Position numbers and translations under genes: made by a program
In this document: piece by piece, positions 28,801 to 36,740 of the stretch
How positions within the stretch are numbered: the first letter of the stretch is position 1
How the letters are laid out: each line of letters starts with the position of its first letter
Origin: Basilea psittacipulmonis DSM 24701
Lineage (GTDB): Bacteria > Pseudomonadota > Gammaproteobacteria > Burkholderiales > Burkholderiaceae_B
Assembly (NCBI RefSeq): GCF_000743945.1
Contig: NZ_CP009238.1
Span: forward strand, 1,550,001-1,614,000
Reading direction: 5' to 3'
DNA: 64,000 bases
Notes under the pieces: model-generated
Databases searched by the model: none
What the model saw: only the letters and a program-made list of their open reading frames with translations
What the model was told of the DNA's origin: nothing

Positions 28801-29234
28801 TATGTGAAGTCAATCTTCACACCTCGACTTTATTACCCGATGATTATTGTCCTGATGTTCACACACGTTTAACATTTTATAAACGTTTGGCCCATGCCCA
28901 AAATGAAGAAACACTCATTGGAATTCGAGAAGAAATTACCGATCGTTTTGGTGTACTTCCAGAGGCTACACGTGCACTTATCGAAAGTCATCGAATCCGC
29001 TTAATGGCTGAACCACTAGGGATTACAAAAGTGGATATAGGTGATGATGTGGCTATCATTCATTTCGGACCTCGTACAAAAATCGATCCGAAAAAATTAA
29101 TCTTACTCATCCAGTCGCAGCGTCAGATCAAAATGATGGGTTCCGATAAAATCCGCATTCAATTAAAACCCGAATGGGAGCTAAAACAGAAAATTCAATT
29201 TATTTTGCAAGAAATTATCCAAGCCTTACAATAA
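25809..29234 (+). CDS. mfd: transcription-repair coupling factor
   Basis: ATP-dependent translocase of 1141 residues that removes stalled RNA polymerase and recruits UvrAB. The N-terminal UvrB-like part contains FPDWETLPYDTFSPH. The RNA polymerase-interacting domain has VHVNYGIGKYLGL. The RecG-like motor has Walker A GDVGFGKTEVALRA and DEEHRFGV (DExx box), then TLTATPIPRTL and QLRGRVGRS. The C-terminal TRCF domain follows. A TATAAT-like -10 element lies in the short gap to thiO. Confidence 0.97.
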   Translation: MKLTEIKSIQEQFAKGKKAIAPIGYGSSDSLLLSELALSGQKLVVFCADPQQAKRLLEEISLFHSSLKVRHFPDWETLPYDTFSPHSDLVSERLKTLQSLLKDDIDVLTIPVSTALYFLCPKQYVQAHSFQFKQGDKISIEHFKENLINANYAHVSQVTAAGEFSVRGSLIDLFPMGADTAFRIDLFDDEIDSIRSFDIDTQLSIEPVDHIDLLPGREFPLDDSSCQRFRSKFRELVEGDPTKYDVYKDIGNGIASAGIEYFLPLFYDQVATIFDYLPQDTICCLHGDIQKSIHDFFDTTLKTYQFLKNSQERAVISPEHLFIKEDDFFNRLKSFSQLKFSTEKESKDFSAIEDVSVISRSSDPFFKLKNLLSSTDQRTLLCVDSLGRRETLEHILREQNLTPKTCDSIEDFLTRTEITFGICFAQLYDGFHIKKTGIHFLTENDLYPHTKSRTHRKQSKSSNIDLMIRDLAELHEGDPVVHVNYGIGKYLGLTRIDDGDGQIEMLHLEYANQTSLYVPVTHLHVISRYTGIDPDNVPLHKLGTDQWDRAKKKAAKQAHDVAAELLNLYARRQLREGTVFSLPLSDYHEFAQGFGFEETPDQADAIEAVIHDMTSGRAMDRLVCGDVGFGKTEVALRAAFICAANGKQVAILCPTTLLAEQHAKTFRDRFSEWPITVAELSRFRTGKETKQVIEGLSKGTVDIVVGTHKLISKDVRFKNLGLVIIDEEHRFGVKQKETLRSLRAEVDVLTLTATPIPRTLGMSLEGLRDFSVIATAPQKRLAIKTFVRKEDGSTIREAVLRELRRGGQVYFLHNEVDTIENRKKKLEELIPEANIAVAHGQMNERELESIMKGFYQHRYNVLLCTTIIETGIDVPNANTIIIHRADKLGLAQLHQLRGRVGRSHHQAYAYLLTPGNDAITKNAKLRLEAIQNLQELGSGFYLAMNDMEIRGTGEILGESQSGNIQDVGYSLYTEMLNKAITSLKNGYEPDLENPFNYLCEVNLHTSTLLPDDYCPDVHTRLTFYKRLAHAQNEETLIGIREEITDRFGVLPEATRALIESHRIRLMAEPLGITKVDIGDDVAIIHFGPRTKIDPKKLILLIQSQRQIKMMGSDKIRIQLKPEWELKQKIQFILQEIIQALQ

Positions 29235-29404
29235 GCTTTCACAACGGTTTCACGCAAACATACCAACTTGATGAGGCTGATTTAACAATTTTTTATTCAC
29301 GTTTTATCATCCCCTATCACTCATCTTTATTCACCCTACCATCATTTTTTATGCGGCCCTCTATTATCTAAACAAAAGCTCATTATTTAACTTACCCAAT
29401 TCAG

Positions 29405-29433
29405 TTATCGATAACTCAATAAACCCTTATAAT
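29405..29433 (+). promoter_or_regulatory. candidate sigma-70 promoter of the MFS transporter gene
   Basis: TTATCG at 29405-29410, a 17 bp spacer and a perfect TATAAT at 29428-29433, about 36 bp before the chosen start codon. The rest of the mfd-MFS gap shows nothing clear. Confidence 0.5.
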
Positions 29434-29468
29434 ATAGGCTTTTTTCAATCCTCGTTATTTTGACCCAT

Positions 29469-30680
29469 ATGTTATCCACAAAAAACATGACTAAAATGGC
29501 TTATTTTCGTGTTGTGTTATTTGCCATTGCGGCGTTTGTCGCCAATACAACCGAATTTATTCCCGTTGCACTTTTATCCGATATAGGAAAAAGCTTTGAA
29601 ATTCCTGTCTCTAAAGTAGGCATTATGATTACCGTCTATGCGTGGGTAGTCACGATTATGTCCCTACCATTTATGATTATTTTTTCAAAAACAGAACGAC
29701 GCAAATTGCTGATGGTTGTATTCACTGTTTTTATTTTGGGGCATATCTTATCAGCTTTATCTTGGAACTTTGAAGTGCTCATTATTTCTCGAATATGTAT
29801 TGCTTTATCTCATGCTGTATTTTGGTCCATTACCGCTTCTTTAGTGATGAGAGTGGCTCCAAAAGGTAAGAAACAACAAGCCTTAGCATGGTTAACTTTG
29901 GGTACTGCGATGGCCTTAATTCTTGGACTACCATTAGGACGGATTATTGGTCAGTTATTAGGTTGGCGAGTCACTTTTGGATTAATCGGATTGCTAGCTT
30001 TCATCATCATGGTGCTCATGTATAAATTTTTACCAAATTTGAAAGCCAAAAATACAGGATCATTAAGCAGTGTTCCGATAGTTTTAAAACGTCCTTTGAT
30101 TTTGGGTATTTTTGCTTTGACGGCGACCGCTATCGTCGCTCATTTCACCGCTTACAGCTATATCGAACCTTTTATGATACAAATCTCACATATGTCTAAT
30201 GATATGGCGACATTAGTATTATTAATTTTTGGTATTTCAGGTATCGTTGCAAGCTGGATTTTCGGGCGTTTCAACCCTAAATACCCCAATATATTAATGC
30301 GTACGGCCCTTATTACTTTGATGATCTCGCTTCTTTGTCTTGCCCCATTAAGCCAACATCACATCTTTATGTACGCCTTAATTTTCTTATGGGGTGTTAG
30401 CATTTCTTGTTTGGGCTTATGTATGATGCTCAGAATTTTATTATATGCCCCCGATGCGACTGATATTGCCACAGCCATGTATTCTGGTATGTTTAACCTA
30501 GGAATTGGTGGTGGAGCACTTTTAGGTGGTATAGTAATGGATAGGATTGGGCTAATCAATATTGGATGGGTAGGAGCTTTATTAACCTTTATCGGTTTAA
30601 TAATTCATTTAACCGTACATTATCGATACCAACATACTGCCCCACAGCCTAATCATAGAAATGTCGAAATATTACATTAA
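29469..30680 (+). CDS. MFS transporter, sugar-efflux (SotB/AraJ)-like
   Basis: About 403 residues with 12 hydrophobic segments. VANTTEFIPVALLSDIGKSF in TM1 matches the SotB/YdeA efflux group. The MFS loop 2-3 signature is modified (FSKTERRKLLMVVF), and TM4-5 carry LTLGTAMALILGLPLGRIIG. It probably exports sugars or drugs with proton antiport; the substrate is not known. An ATG at 29469 was preferred over a TTG at 29460; ATG at 29487 (MTKMAYFRV) is also possible. Confidence 0.83.
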   Translation: MLSTKNMTKMAYFRVVLFAIAAFVANTTEFIPVALLSDIGKSFEIPVSKVGIMITVYAWVVTIMSLPFMIIFSKTERRKLLMVVFTVFILGHILSALSWNFEVLIISRICIALSHAVFWSITASLVMRVAPKGKKQQALAWLTLGTAMALILGLPLGRIIGQLLGWRVTFGLIGLLAFIIMVLMYKFLPNLKAKNTGSLSSVPIVLKRPLILGIFALTATAIVAHFTAYSYIEPFMIQISHMSNDMATLVLLIFGISGIVASWIFGRFNPKYPNILMRTALITLMISLLCLAPLSQHHIFMYALIFLWGVSISCLGLCMMLRILLYAPDATDIATAMYSGMFNLGIGGGALLGGIVMDRIGLINIGWVGALLTFIGLIIHLTVHYRYQHTAPQPNHRNVEILH

Positions 30681-30701
30681 TTCACACAGTGAGGATACGA
30701 G

Positions 30702-30980
30702 ATGAGTAAAAAAAATTCTGTTATTACAGTCATCGGCAAAGACCGCATTGGCATTGTATATGACATTGCCAAAATTCTAACTGAATACCAGTTTAATATT
30801 GTGAATATCAGCCAGCAACTTATGGATGACTACTTTACGATGATTATTCTAGTGGATACATCTAAGTGTCAAAAAACTCGTCAAGAAATGCTTGATATTT
30901 TCGCTCAAGAGTCAAAAAAACTCGCATTGGACATTCGTATGCAGAATGAAGATTTATTCAATGCTATGCACCGTATCTAA
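30702..30980 (+). CDS. ACT domain protein (UPF0237)
   Basis: A 92-residue single ACT domain, starting with the sequence [21 protein letters not shown], the conserved small-molecule-binding edge, followed by [24 protein letters not shown]0237 proteins are regularly found before UPF0210 proteins, as here (11 bp gap), and are presumed to sense an amino acid or related ligand. GAGG precedes the ATG. Confidence 0.92.
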   Translation: MSKKNSVITVIGKDRIGIVYDIAKILTEYQFNIVNISQQLMDDYFTMIILVDTSKCQKTRQEMLDIFAQESKKLALDIRMQNEDLFNAMHRI

Positions 30981-30991
30981 GGAGTGTCATT

Positions 30992-32353
30992 GTGAGTAAC
31001 TTTGAATATTCTGAAATATTAGAAACAGTGAGAATGGTCACTGATCAGAACTTTGATGTTCGCACCATAACTATCGGCATCGATCTACATGATTGTATTC
31101 ACCCTGATATTGATGTTTTGAATAAAAACATTTACGAAAAAATTACCACTATTGGTAAGGATTTAGTACCTGTTGCTCAATATATTTCAGCAAAATATGG
31201 TGTACCTATTGTCAACCAGCGTATTTCCGTTACACCTATCGCCCAAATCGCCGCTGCAACAAACGCTGAGAGTTATGTTTCGATTGCAGAAACACTCGAT
31301 CGTGCTGCCAAAGCCATTGGTGTTTCTTTTATCGGTGGATTTTCTGCTTTGGTACAAAAAGGCATGTCAAAAGCAGATGAGATTTTGATTCGCTCTATCC
31401 CAGAAGCCATGAAAAAAACGGATATTGTCTGTAGTTCAGTCAATATTGGTAGTACACGTGCTGGCATCAATATGGATGCCGTTAAGCTATGCGGAGAAAT
31501 GATCAAGAAAACAGCAGAGATCACACCTGAAGGTTTTGGTTGTGCCAAGATCGTCGTATTCTGTAATGCTGTAGAAGATAATCCTTTTATGGCAGGAGCG
31601 TTTCATGGTTCAGGTGAAGCAGGTGCTGTGATTAATGTTGGCGTTTCAGGACCCGGTGTCGTACAAGAAGCTTTAAAACAATGTGGAGAAAGCAAAAACC
31701 TGACCGAAATCGCTGAGATTGTGAAAAAAACCGCGTTTAAGATTACTCGTGTCGGAGAGTTGATCGGTCACGAAGCGGCCAAACGCTTAAACATTCCTTT
31801 TGGTATTTTGGACCTATCACTGGCCCCTACCCCCGCAGTAGGCGATTCAGTCGCACGTATTCTTGAACTCATGGGACTAAGTGTATGCGGTACTCATGGC
31901 ACAACCGCTGCTTTGGCACTATTAAATGATGCAGTCAAAAAAGGTGGCATGATGGCATCTTCATCAGTGGGCGGGCTTAGCGGTGCTTTTATCCCTGTAT
32001 CAGAGGACGAAGGCATGATTGCTGCCGCTGAATCTGGTTTATTAACATTAGATAAGCTAGAAGCCATGACTGCAGTATGCTCAGTGGGATTAGATATGAT
32101 TGCTGTACCAGGTTCTACCAGTGCTGCCACCATTTCTGGCATTATTGCTGATGAAGCTGCCATCGGTATGATCAATAGCAAAACCACTGCTGTTCGTATT
32201 ATTCCCGTACCAGGTAAAGATGTCGGCGATAGCGTGGAGTTTGGTGGTTTATTAGGTTATGCACCGATTATGCCCGTAAAAAATGGCAGTTGTGAAGTCT
32301 TTGTCAACCGCGGTGGGCGTATTCCTGCACCTGTGCAGTCTATGAAAAACTAG
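30992..32353 (+). CDS. UPF0210/DUF711 family protein
   Basis: A 453-residue protein with a pyruvate formate-lyase-like barrel. [46 protein letters not shown] and the long glycine-rich C-terminal region [20 protein letters not shown] are typical of DUF711. The biochemical role is unknown. The start is GTG with a good AAGGAG site. The stop codon (32351-32353) lies about ten bases from the start of the phage-derived cassette array, so any native downstream terminator has been lost or displaced. Confidence 0.92.
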   Translation: MSNFEYSEILETVRMVTDQNFDVRTITIGIDLHDCIHPDIDVLNKNIYEKITTIGKDLVPVAQYISAKYGVPIVNQRISVTPIAQIAAATNAESYVSIAETLDRAAKAIGVSFIGGFSALVQKGMSKADEILIRSIPEAMKKTDIVCSSVNIGSTRAGINMDAVKLCGEMIKKTAEITPEGFGCAKIVVFCNAVEDNPFMAGAFHGSGEAGAVINVGVSGPGVVQEALKQCGESKNLTEIAEIVKKTAFKITRVGELIGHEAAKRLNIPFGILDLSLAPTPAVGDSVARILELMGLSVCGTHGTTAALALLNDAVKKGGMMASSSVGGLSGAFIPVSEDEGMIAAAESGLLTLDKLEAMTAVCSVGLDMIAVPGSTSAATISGIIADEAAIGMINSKTTAVRIIPVPGKDVGDSVEFGGLLGYAPIMPVKNGSCEVFVNRGGRIPAPVQSMKN

Positions 32354-32363
32354 CTGTTGGAAA

Positions 32364-33100
32364 GAATCGTTGTCCTGTCGCAATGAGTTTTGCGTAATAT
32401 ATTGATTTACAACCGATTCTGTTTTAATATTATCAGTAACAAGGTTCTCATGACCTGAAGCGAGGCCAGGGCGCAATTGAAGCGCGAGCCGTTTCAGTAA
32501 TTGAGAACCTTTTTCTTTGCTGTGCGACTTCATTACTACCTTGTTATGAATCTCTAAATAAGCATGCCCTATCTCGTGAGCCAGTGTTGAGAAGTCCGCT
32601 TTTTGAAATAGATGGATAGTGTTAGACTCTGGGTTAAACGCACCTCGGGGCGACTCGTTGTCCTGACGCAACGAGTTTTGCGTAATATATTGATTTAAAT
32701 CCGATTCTGTTTTAACATTATCAGTAACAAGGTTCTCATGACCTGAAGCGAGGCCAGAGCGCAATTGGAGCGCGAGCCGTTTCAGTAATTGAGAGCCTTT
32801 TTCTTTGCTGTGCGACCATCATTACTACCTTGTTATGAGTCTCTAAATAAGCATGCCCCATCTCATGAGCCAGTGTTGAGAAGTCTGCTTTTTGAAATAG
32901 ATGGATAGTGTTAGACTCTGGGTTAAACGCACCTCGGGGAGAATCGTTGTCCTGACGCAACGAGTTTTGTGTAATATATTGATTTAAATCTGATTCTGTT
33001 TTAACATTATCAGTAACAAGGTTCTCATGACCTGAAGCGAGGCCAGGGCGCAATTGGAGCGCGAGCCGTTTCAGTAACTGAGGACCTTTTTCTTTATGCC
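32364..33100 (-). repeat. tandem 288-289 bp repeats of the zincin end of the phage polyvalent protein
   Basis: The anchor CGTTGTCCTG occurs at 32368, 32656 and 32945, giving periods of 288 and 289 bp. Each unit encodes, on the minus strand, the segment from KEKGSQLLKRLALQLR through ENLVTDN and NPESNTIHLFQKADF to the metallopeptidase motif HE(M/I)GHAYLE. The unit nearest the UPF0210 gene (32364-32651) and the middle unit (32652-32940) are complete; the third leads into the long cassette. The one-base period difference is a frameshift between units. The intact homologue lies at about 47430-47700. Confidence 0.9.
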
Positions 33101-33497
33101 AATACAGCAGGTCATTTTCTAATCCTTTTTTCAGCCCCACAAAATTCTTACCATAAGCACTGGCAATCTTCACAACTTCAAAGCCACCATGAACCTCTTT
33201 AATATGCAAGGCTACAACAACAGGAAGTGATGTTCCTTTCACATTTTCTGTTAACTCAGTTAAGACAACATAACCACTTTCCTCAGTATGAGATTTCATC
33301 ACCGCTACAGGATTATTAATCTCTCTTGGCAACTGTTTTATCGTTTCGGGGGTCACATTATGTTTGCCTTTCATGACCTTATGAAGCACCCTACCTGTAA
33401 TTTCAACATTAACATCGGGCAATCCTAACATTTTCAAAACCGTAGGTGTCGTTCCTACTTTAATATATCCAGATCCACTTTTACCATCAGCAACCTT

Positions 33498-34499
33498 ATC
33501 CACCGCCTTAGCAAAATCTGAATTGGTACGCTCATCAAGCTGGTAATAGATATTAGGATTATCTTTACTAAAAGTACCTACGTTACCAACAGCAGATTTA
33601 ATCTGATTAGACCCACTAACAACGAAATGCTGACTACCGTCGGCTTGATTAATAATGCTTCCTGTCGCTCCTAGAACTTCACTAACGGCTTGTAACGTTT
33701 GCTCAGCATCCATTCCGTTGATGTTTATCATCTCATTAATAACATCAACATCGTTACTATTTTCCTCTAACAAATATTCCAAGGCGGTTCTCATTGCGGC
33801 CGCTTCACCGGAATAAGCTACATCATCGTAGTTACTCAAAAAACCGACCTCTGTTTCGTCACCGTTGAGCTCATCGATACGCTTAATAATTTTTTTAATG
33901 GCAGTCGGTTTGAGGGTGACTTTATCATTCGAGAATACGGTGGGCACATTAAGAAATACAGAAAACACATGTCCATTTTCGCTGGTGTATAAATTGGCAA
34001 AGTTCGGGTCTGATGTAAAGTAATGTCCTCGTCCATCAGCCGTCCCATTTTTTCCCATAAAGTCCATGGTGAATGTATCAAACGGAGCATGACCAGTACC
34101 GTGATACACAACCAAAGGTTCGCCCGTTCTTGGATTGACCACCTTTGATGTTTTCTTATTTGGTTTTTCCCAATTGCCAAACCAAGCTTTAAACTCAGGT
34201 GTTCTAACCTGCACCCATTGTTCATAGGTCAATTCTGTTTTTCCTTGACTTTTAGCTTGCTCATAGGCCTGCTTACCACCGTATTTATTGGCTGTTTCTG
34301 TAAAGGATGTACTCTCAACAGTATTAATATCGCCTTGATAATATTGACTTTCACTGTTATTTGGGCTACTATCTTCAGTAATGTGGGATATGCCTTCTTT
34401 CGTTTCGGACGTTAGGTTTAACAGGGGCACAGCGTGTTGTAACACTTTGTGGGCATTGGCCGTTGAAGGATACTTCCACATTGTTACCGTTCTTAAATC
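33498..34499 (-). repeat. 1-kb direct repeat, cassette copy (partner 48107-49108)
   Basis: This segment aligns without gaps to 48107-49108 at a constant offset of 14,609 bp, checked at two points (34441/49050 and 33781/48390). Differences are scattered single bases. Both copies are on the minus strand, so they are direct repeats flanking the island genes, the prophage left end and the lysis and tail genes. Confidence 0.88.
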
Positions 34500-34611
34500 C
34501 CTTTTGTTCTTGCTTACCTCCGAAACAAGTACAACTGTCCCATCATCTACCTTCTTTGCAAACATTAAACTTTGATTCCCTAATCGAAAAACTTAGCTTG
34601 TCAATAGAACT

Positions 34612-34890
34612 ATCCACCACCGTATTTATTGGCTGTTTCCGTAAACGATGTATGCTCAACAGGATTAATATCGCCTTGATAATATTGATTTTCATCATTT
34701 TTTAGGCTAGTATTAGTCTCGTGGGAAGATGCCACTGTCGTTTCGGACGTTCGGGCTAGGGACACAGCATGCTTCAGTGCCTTGTGGACATTAGTCGCTG
34801 GAGGATATTTCCACATGCTAACGCCATGTACATCATGGCGTTTTTTACTGTTATCAGCTGTATAAATATTACACCACCACCAAAAATATC
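34612..34890 (-). pseudogene. degraded cassette fragment: PBECR2 end plus ART linker
   Basis: On the minus strand this reads YTADNSKKRHDVHGVSMWKYP, then a variant linker and NQYYQGDINPVEHTSFTETANKYGG, matching the intact protein from its PBECR2 end to the start of the ART region. It is cut at the glycine pair after NKYGG, where the next cassette begins. A frameshift separates an upstream piece (GGVIFI, equivalent to DGVLVYI). The protein sequence differs clearly from both the intact gene and the neighbouring long cassette, so it is a separate variant and not a recent duplicate. Confidence 0.7.
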
Positions 34891-34984
34891 TATCAGATAT
34901 TTACAGATAAGTATGTCACTATCGTATTATGTATTTGATTAAATGATATGCAGCTAATATCACATTCACCACATTGACGATCAT

Positions 34985-35112
34985 CATTAATTAAATTATC
35001 ATCAACCCCGTGGAATATGCCCTTGTTCGTTTTGAACGTTTGGTTGGAGGTGACTGCTATTTCAATAGCTCGTTACTCATCAATCGATAAGGGATACTTC
35101 CACCTAATCATG
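34985..35112 (-). pseudogene. strongly decayed third PBECR2-end fragment
   Basis: On the minus strand the pieces IRWKYPLSID, AIEIAVTSNQTFKT and NKGIFH line up with MWKYPSTANA, HAVPLLNLTSET and KEGISH of the intact protein, with an in-frame stop between. At the DNA level the stretches GGATACTTCCAC and TTCGTTTTGAACGTT are shared with the better copies. It is non-coding. Between it and the tRNA-like pseudogene (35113-35217) nothing else is recognised. Confidence 0.5.
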
Positions 35113-35217
35113 TCACGTATATTATGACGTTTTTTATTACTACCTAGAATGTAGGCTCTCTCAATAATTCAATCAAAACCCTCAAGAAGCCCAATCAAAG
35201 TCATAATGATTCTTTAT

Positions 35218-35291
35218 CGAAGCATAGCGCAACCTGACAACACATCTGGTTTAGAACCAAAGGATTGTAAATTCGAATCTTACTGTCCCGA
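35218..35291 (+). pseudogene. tRNA-Pro-like pseudogene
   Basis: Lines up along its length with bacterial tRNA-Pro: TAGCGCAACCTGACA, CATCTGGTTTAGAACCA, and the T-loop ATTCGAATC. The T stem still pairs at four of five positions (GTAA with TTAC). The acceptor stem has two mismatches, the D stem is broken, the anticodon has become TAG and the 3' end reads AGTA instead of ACCA. It is therefore probably a dead tRNA gene or a remnant left by an old integration event. The comparison is from memory of tRNA-Pro sequences. Confidence 0.55.
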
Positions 35292-35417
35292 GTACTTAAA
35301 TATATCTCATCAGTTTCTGACAAACATTCCCCATTTAGTATATGGTACTCTTCCACAAAGTCTGCCTATTTTTTGCCAACCTTTCAAAATTTCTCTAGAT
35401 CAAATAAATTGATATTA

Positions 35418-35459
35418 TTTTATATAATAAGGTTTTATTTTATAATGAAAATTTTATAT
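35418..35459 (+). promoter_or_regulatory. candidate promoter with Fur-box-like overlap upstream of the monooxygenase
   Basis: TTTTAT at 35418, a 17 bp spacer and TATAAT at 35441. The 19 bases 35441-35459 (TATAATGAAAATTTTATAT) match roughly 11-12 positions of the Fur consensus, mainly in the left half. The region is very AT-rich, so chance is a real possibility. Confidence 0.3.
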
Positions 35460-35473
35460 TTAGGATATATTTT

Positions 35474-36739
35474 ATGTTATTTGATCTCGTCGGAATAGGA
35501 TGTGGGCCATTCAATCTTAGCGTGGCAGCACTCGCAGCATCTACAGAGATAAAAAGTTGTTTTTTTGATAAACAAACTTCTTATTCTTGGCACCAAGGAA
35601 TGCAATTACCTTTTGCCACTATTCAAAATAGCAGTATTAGAGATTTAGTTTCTTTAGCACTACCCACAAGCCCCTATTCTTTTCACAATTTCCTCCATCA
35701 AACAGGTCGATTAGAAGCACACACTATAGCTAATTTTGACGCTATTATGCGATGGGAGTTTAGCCAATATCTAGCTTGGATTATAGAAAAACTACCTTCT
35801 GTAAAATTAAGCCATACAGTTAAAAAAGTTATTCCAATACCCGAAGGATTTGCCGTCAGTGGAACAGATCCATCAAACTCTTCATTCACAGTAAAAACAA
35901 AAAACATTACATTAGCATTGGGAGTACGCCCATTTATTCCTTCTTTTGTACAAAAAATATTAAGTAAACAAGTCTTTCATAATAGTCAATATACATTTTA
36001 TAAATCCCCTTTTTTTAAAAATGTTGTAGTTATTGGCGGTGGACAAAGTGGATTAGAAGTCGTTATCGATTTACTATCACAACATTCAAATATTGAGTCC
36101 ATTACATTGATTCATCAAGAAGCATTTATAAATCAGATAGAAGATTCACAGTTTGCAGAAGACACCATTTATACCAGTAGTGCAATACAAAGTTTTTTAA
36201 CATTACCAGACACAACAAAAAAAGAATTTGTGCACAAACACCGTTTAACTAGCGACGGAGCATCTCCATCAACAATTCAACACCTATATCAATTACTATA
36301 CACAAATAAGTTTTTGGAAAATAACAAAGTTAATTTTCAACTTTTACCAAATACCTCTGTTTATGACATAAAACAATATCAAGACAATAATTACTTAGTG
36401 CATTTAAAAGAACTATCAACCAACAATCACAAAGAGTTAAAAGCCGACACCATTATCTTGGCAACTGGCTATGAACAATATTATCCTTCTCAACTACTAG
36501 ACACTAACATTACAACAGCAATAGAATTCAACGGTCCAACTCCTAAAACAAACGAATCTTATCAAGTATCTTACGAAGGTAAAGGAAAAATATTTATCCT
36601 TAACAATAGCAAATATTCACATGGATTAGCTGATCCGAATTTATCTCTTAATGCCATAAGAGCTCAAAAGATAATAAATGCGATTATGGAAAAAGAAGTA
36701 ATTTCTGTTGTACCACAAACTACTTTTACTAAGGGTTAA
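35474..36739 (+). CDS. N-hydroxylating lysine/ornithine-type monooxygenase (siderophore biosynthesis family)
   Basis: A 421-residue flavin monooxygenase of the IucD/PvdA/SidA family, which hydroxylates the side-chain amine of lysine, ornithine or a diamine for hydroxamate siderophores. FAD site: GIGCGPFNLSVAALA. Flavin/substrate region: WHQGMQLPFATIQNSSIRDL. NADPH site: VVVIGGGQSGLEVV. The C-terminal ATGY motif is present (LATGYEQYYPS), then HGLADPNLSLNAIRAQ. The substrate cannot be assigned by eye. No siderophore synthetase is in the window. The gene is very AT-rich and lies between decayed phage cassettes and the prophage, suggesting horizontal acquisition. Confidence 0.85.
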   Translation: MLFDLVGIGCGPFNLSVAALAASTEIKSCFFDKQTSYSWHQGMQLPFATIQNSSIRDLVSLALPTSPYSFHNFLHQTGRLEAHTIANFDAIMRWEFSQYLAWIIEKLPSVKLSHTVKKVIPIPEGFAVSGTDPSNSSFTVKTKNITLALGVRPFIPSFVQKILSKQVFHNSQYTFYKSPFFKNVVVIGGGQSGLEVVIDLLSQHSNIESITLIHQEAFINQIEDSQFAEDTIYTSSAIQSFLTLPDTTKKEFVHKHRLTSDGASPSTIQHLYQLLYTNKFLENNKVNFQLLPNTSVYDIKQYQDNNYLVHLKELSTNNHKELKADTIILATGYEQYYPSQLLDTNITTAIEFNGPTPKTNESYQVSYEGKGKIFILNNSKYSHGLADPNLSLNAIRAQKIINAIMEKEVISVVPQTTFTKG

Positions 36740-36740
36740 T

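Larger units (their letters stand above)
32364..34568 (-). pseudogene. silent cassette copied from the phage polyvalent protein (PBECR2 end, ART, PBECR3 variant, zincin)
   Basis: A 5'-truncated, minus-strand copy of the centre of the giant gene at 43826-51415. Reading direction: end of the PBECR2 nuclease-like domain (TVTMWKYPSTANAHKVLQ), the ADP-ribosyltransferase-like ART-PolyVal domain (VRTPEFKAWFGNW, VVYHGTGHAPFD, RGHYFTSDP), a PBECR3 domain (VLKMLGLPD, KGKHNVTPE, NNPVAVMKSHT), then the zincin end HEMGHAYLE. From TVTMWKYP to FAKAVDK I count four residue differences from the intact gene in about 325, but the PBECR3 module differs at over a third of positions. It has no proper start or ribosome site, and it breaks at a one-base insertion near 32815. 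Domain names are from family recall. Confidence 0.85.

Noticed and set aside
32252..32764. Minus-strand frame that looks like a separate zincin-containing protein gene
   Set aside because: It has no start context, is made of the tandem repeat units and runs into the antisense of the UPF0210 gene; treated as part of the cassette pseudogene.
35206..35412. Small plus-strand open frame of 68 codons
   Set aside because: It overlaps the tRNA-Pro-like pseudogene, has no ribosome site and no recognisable protein features.
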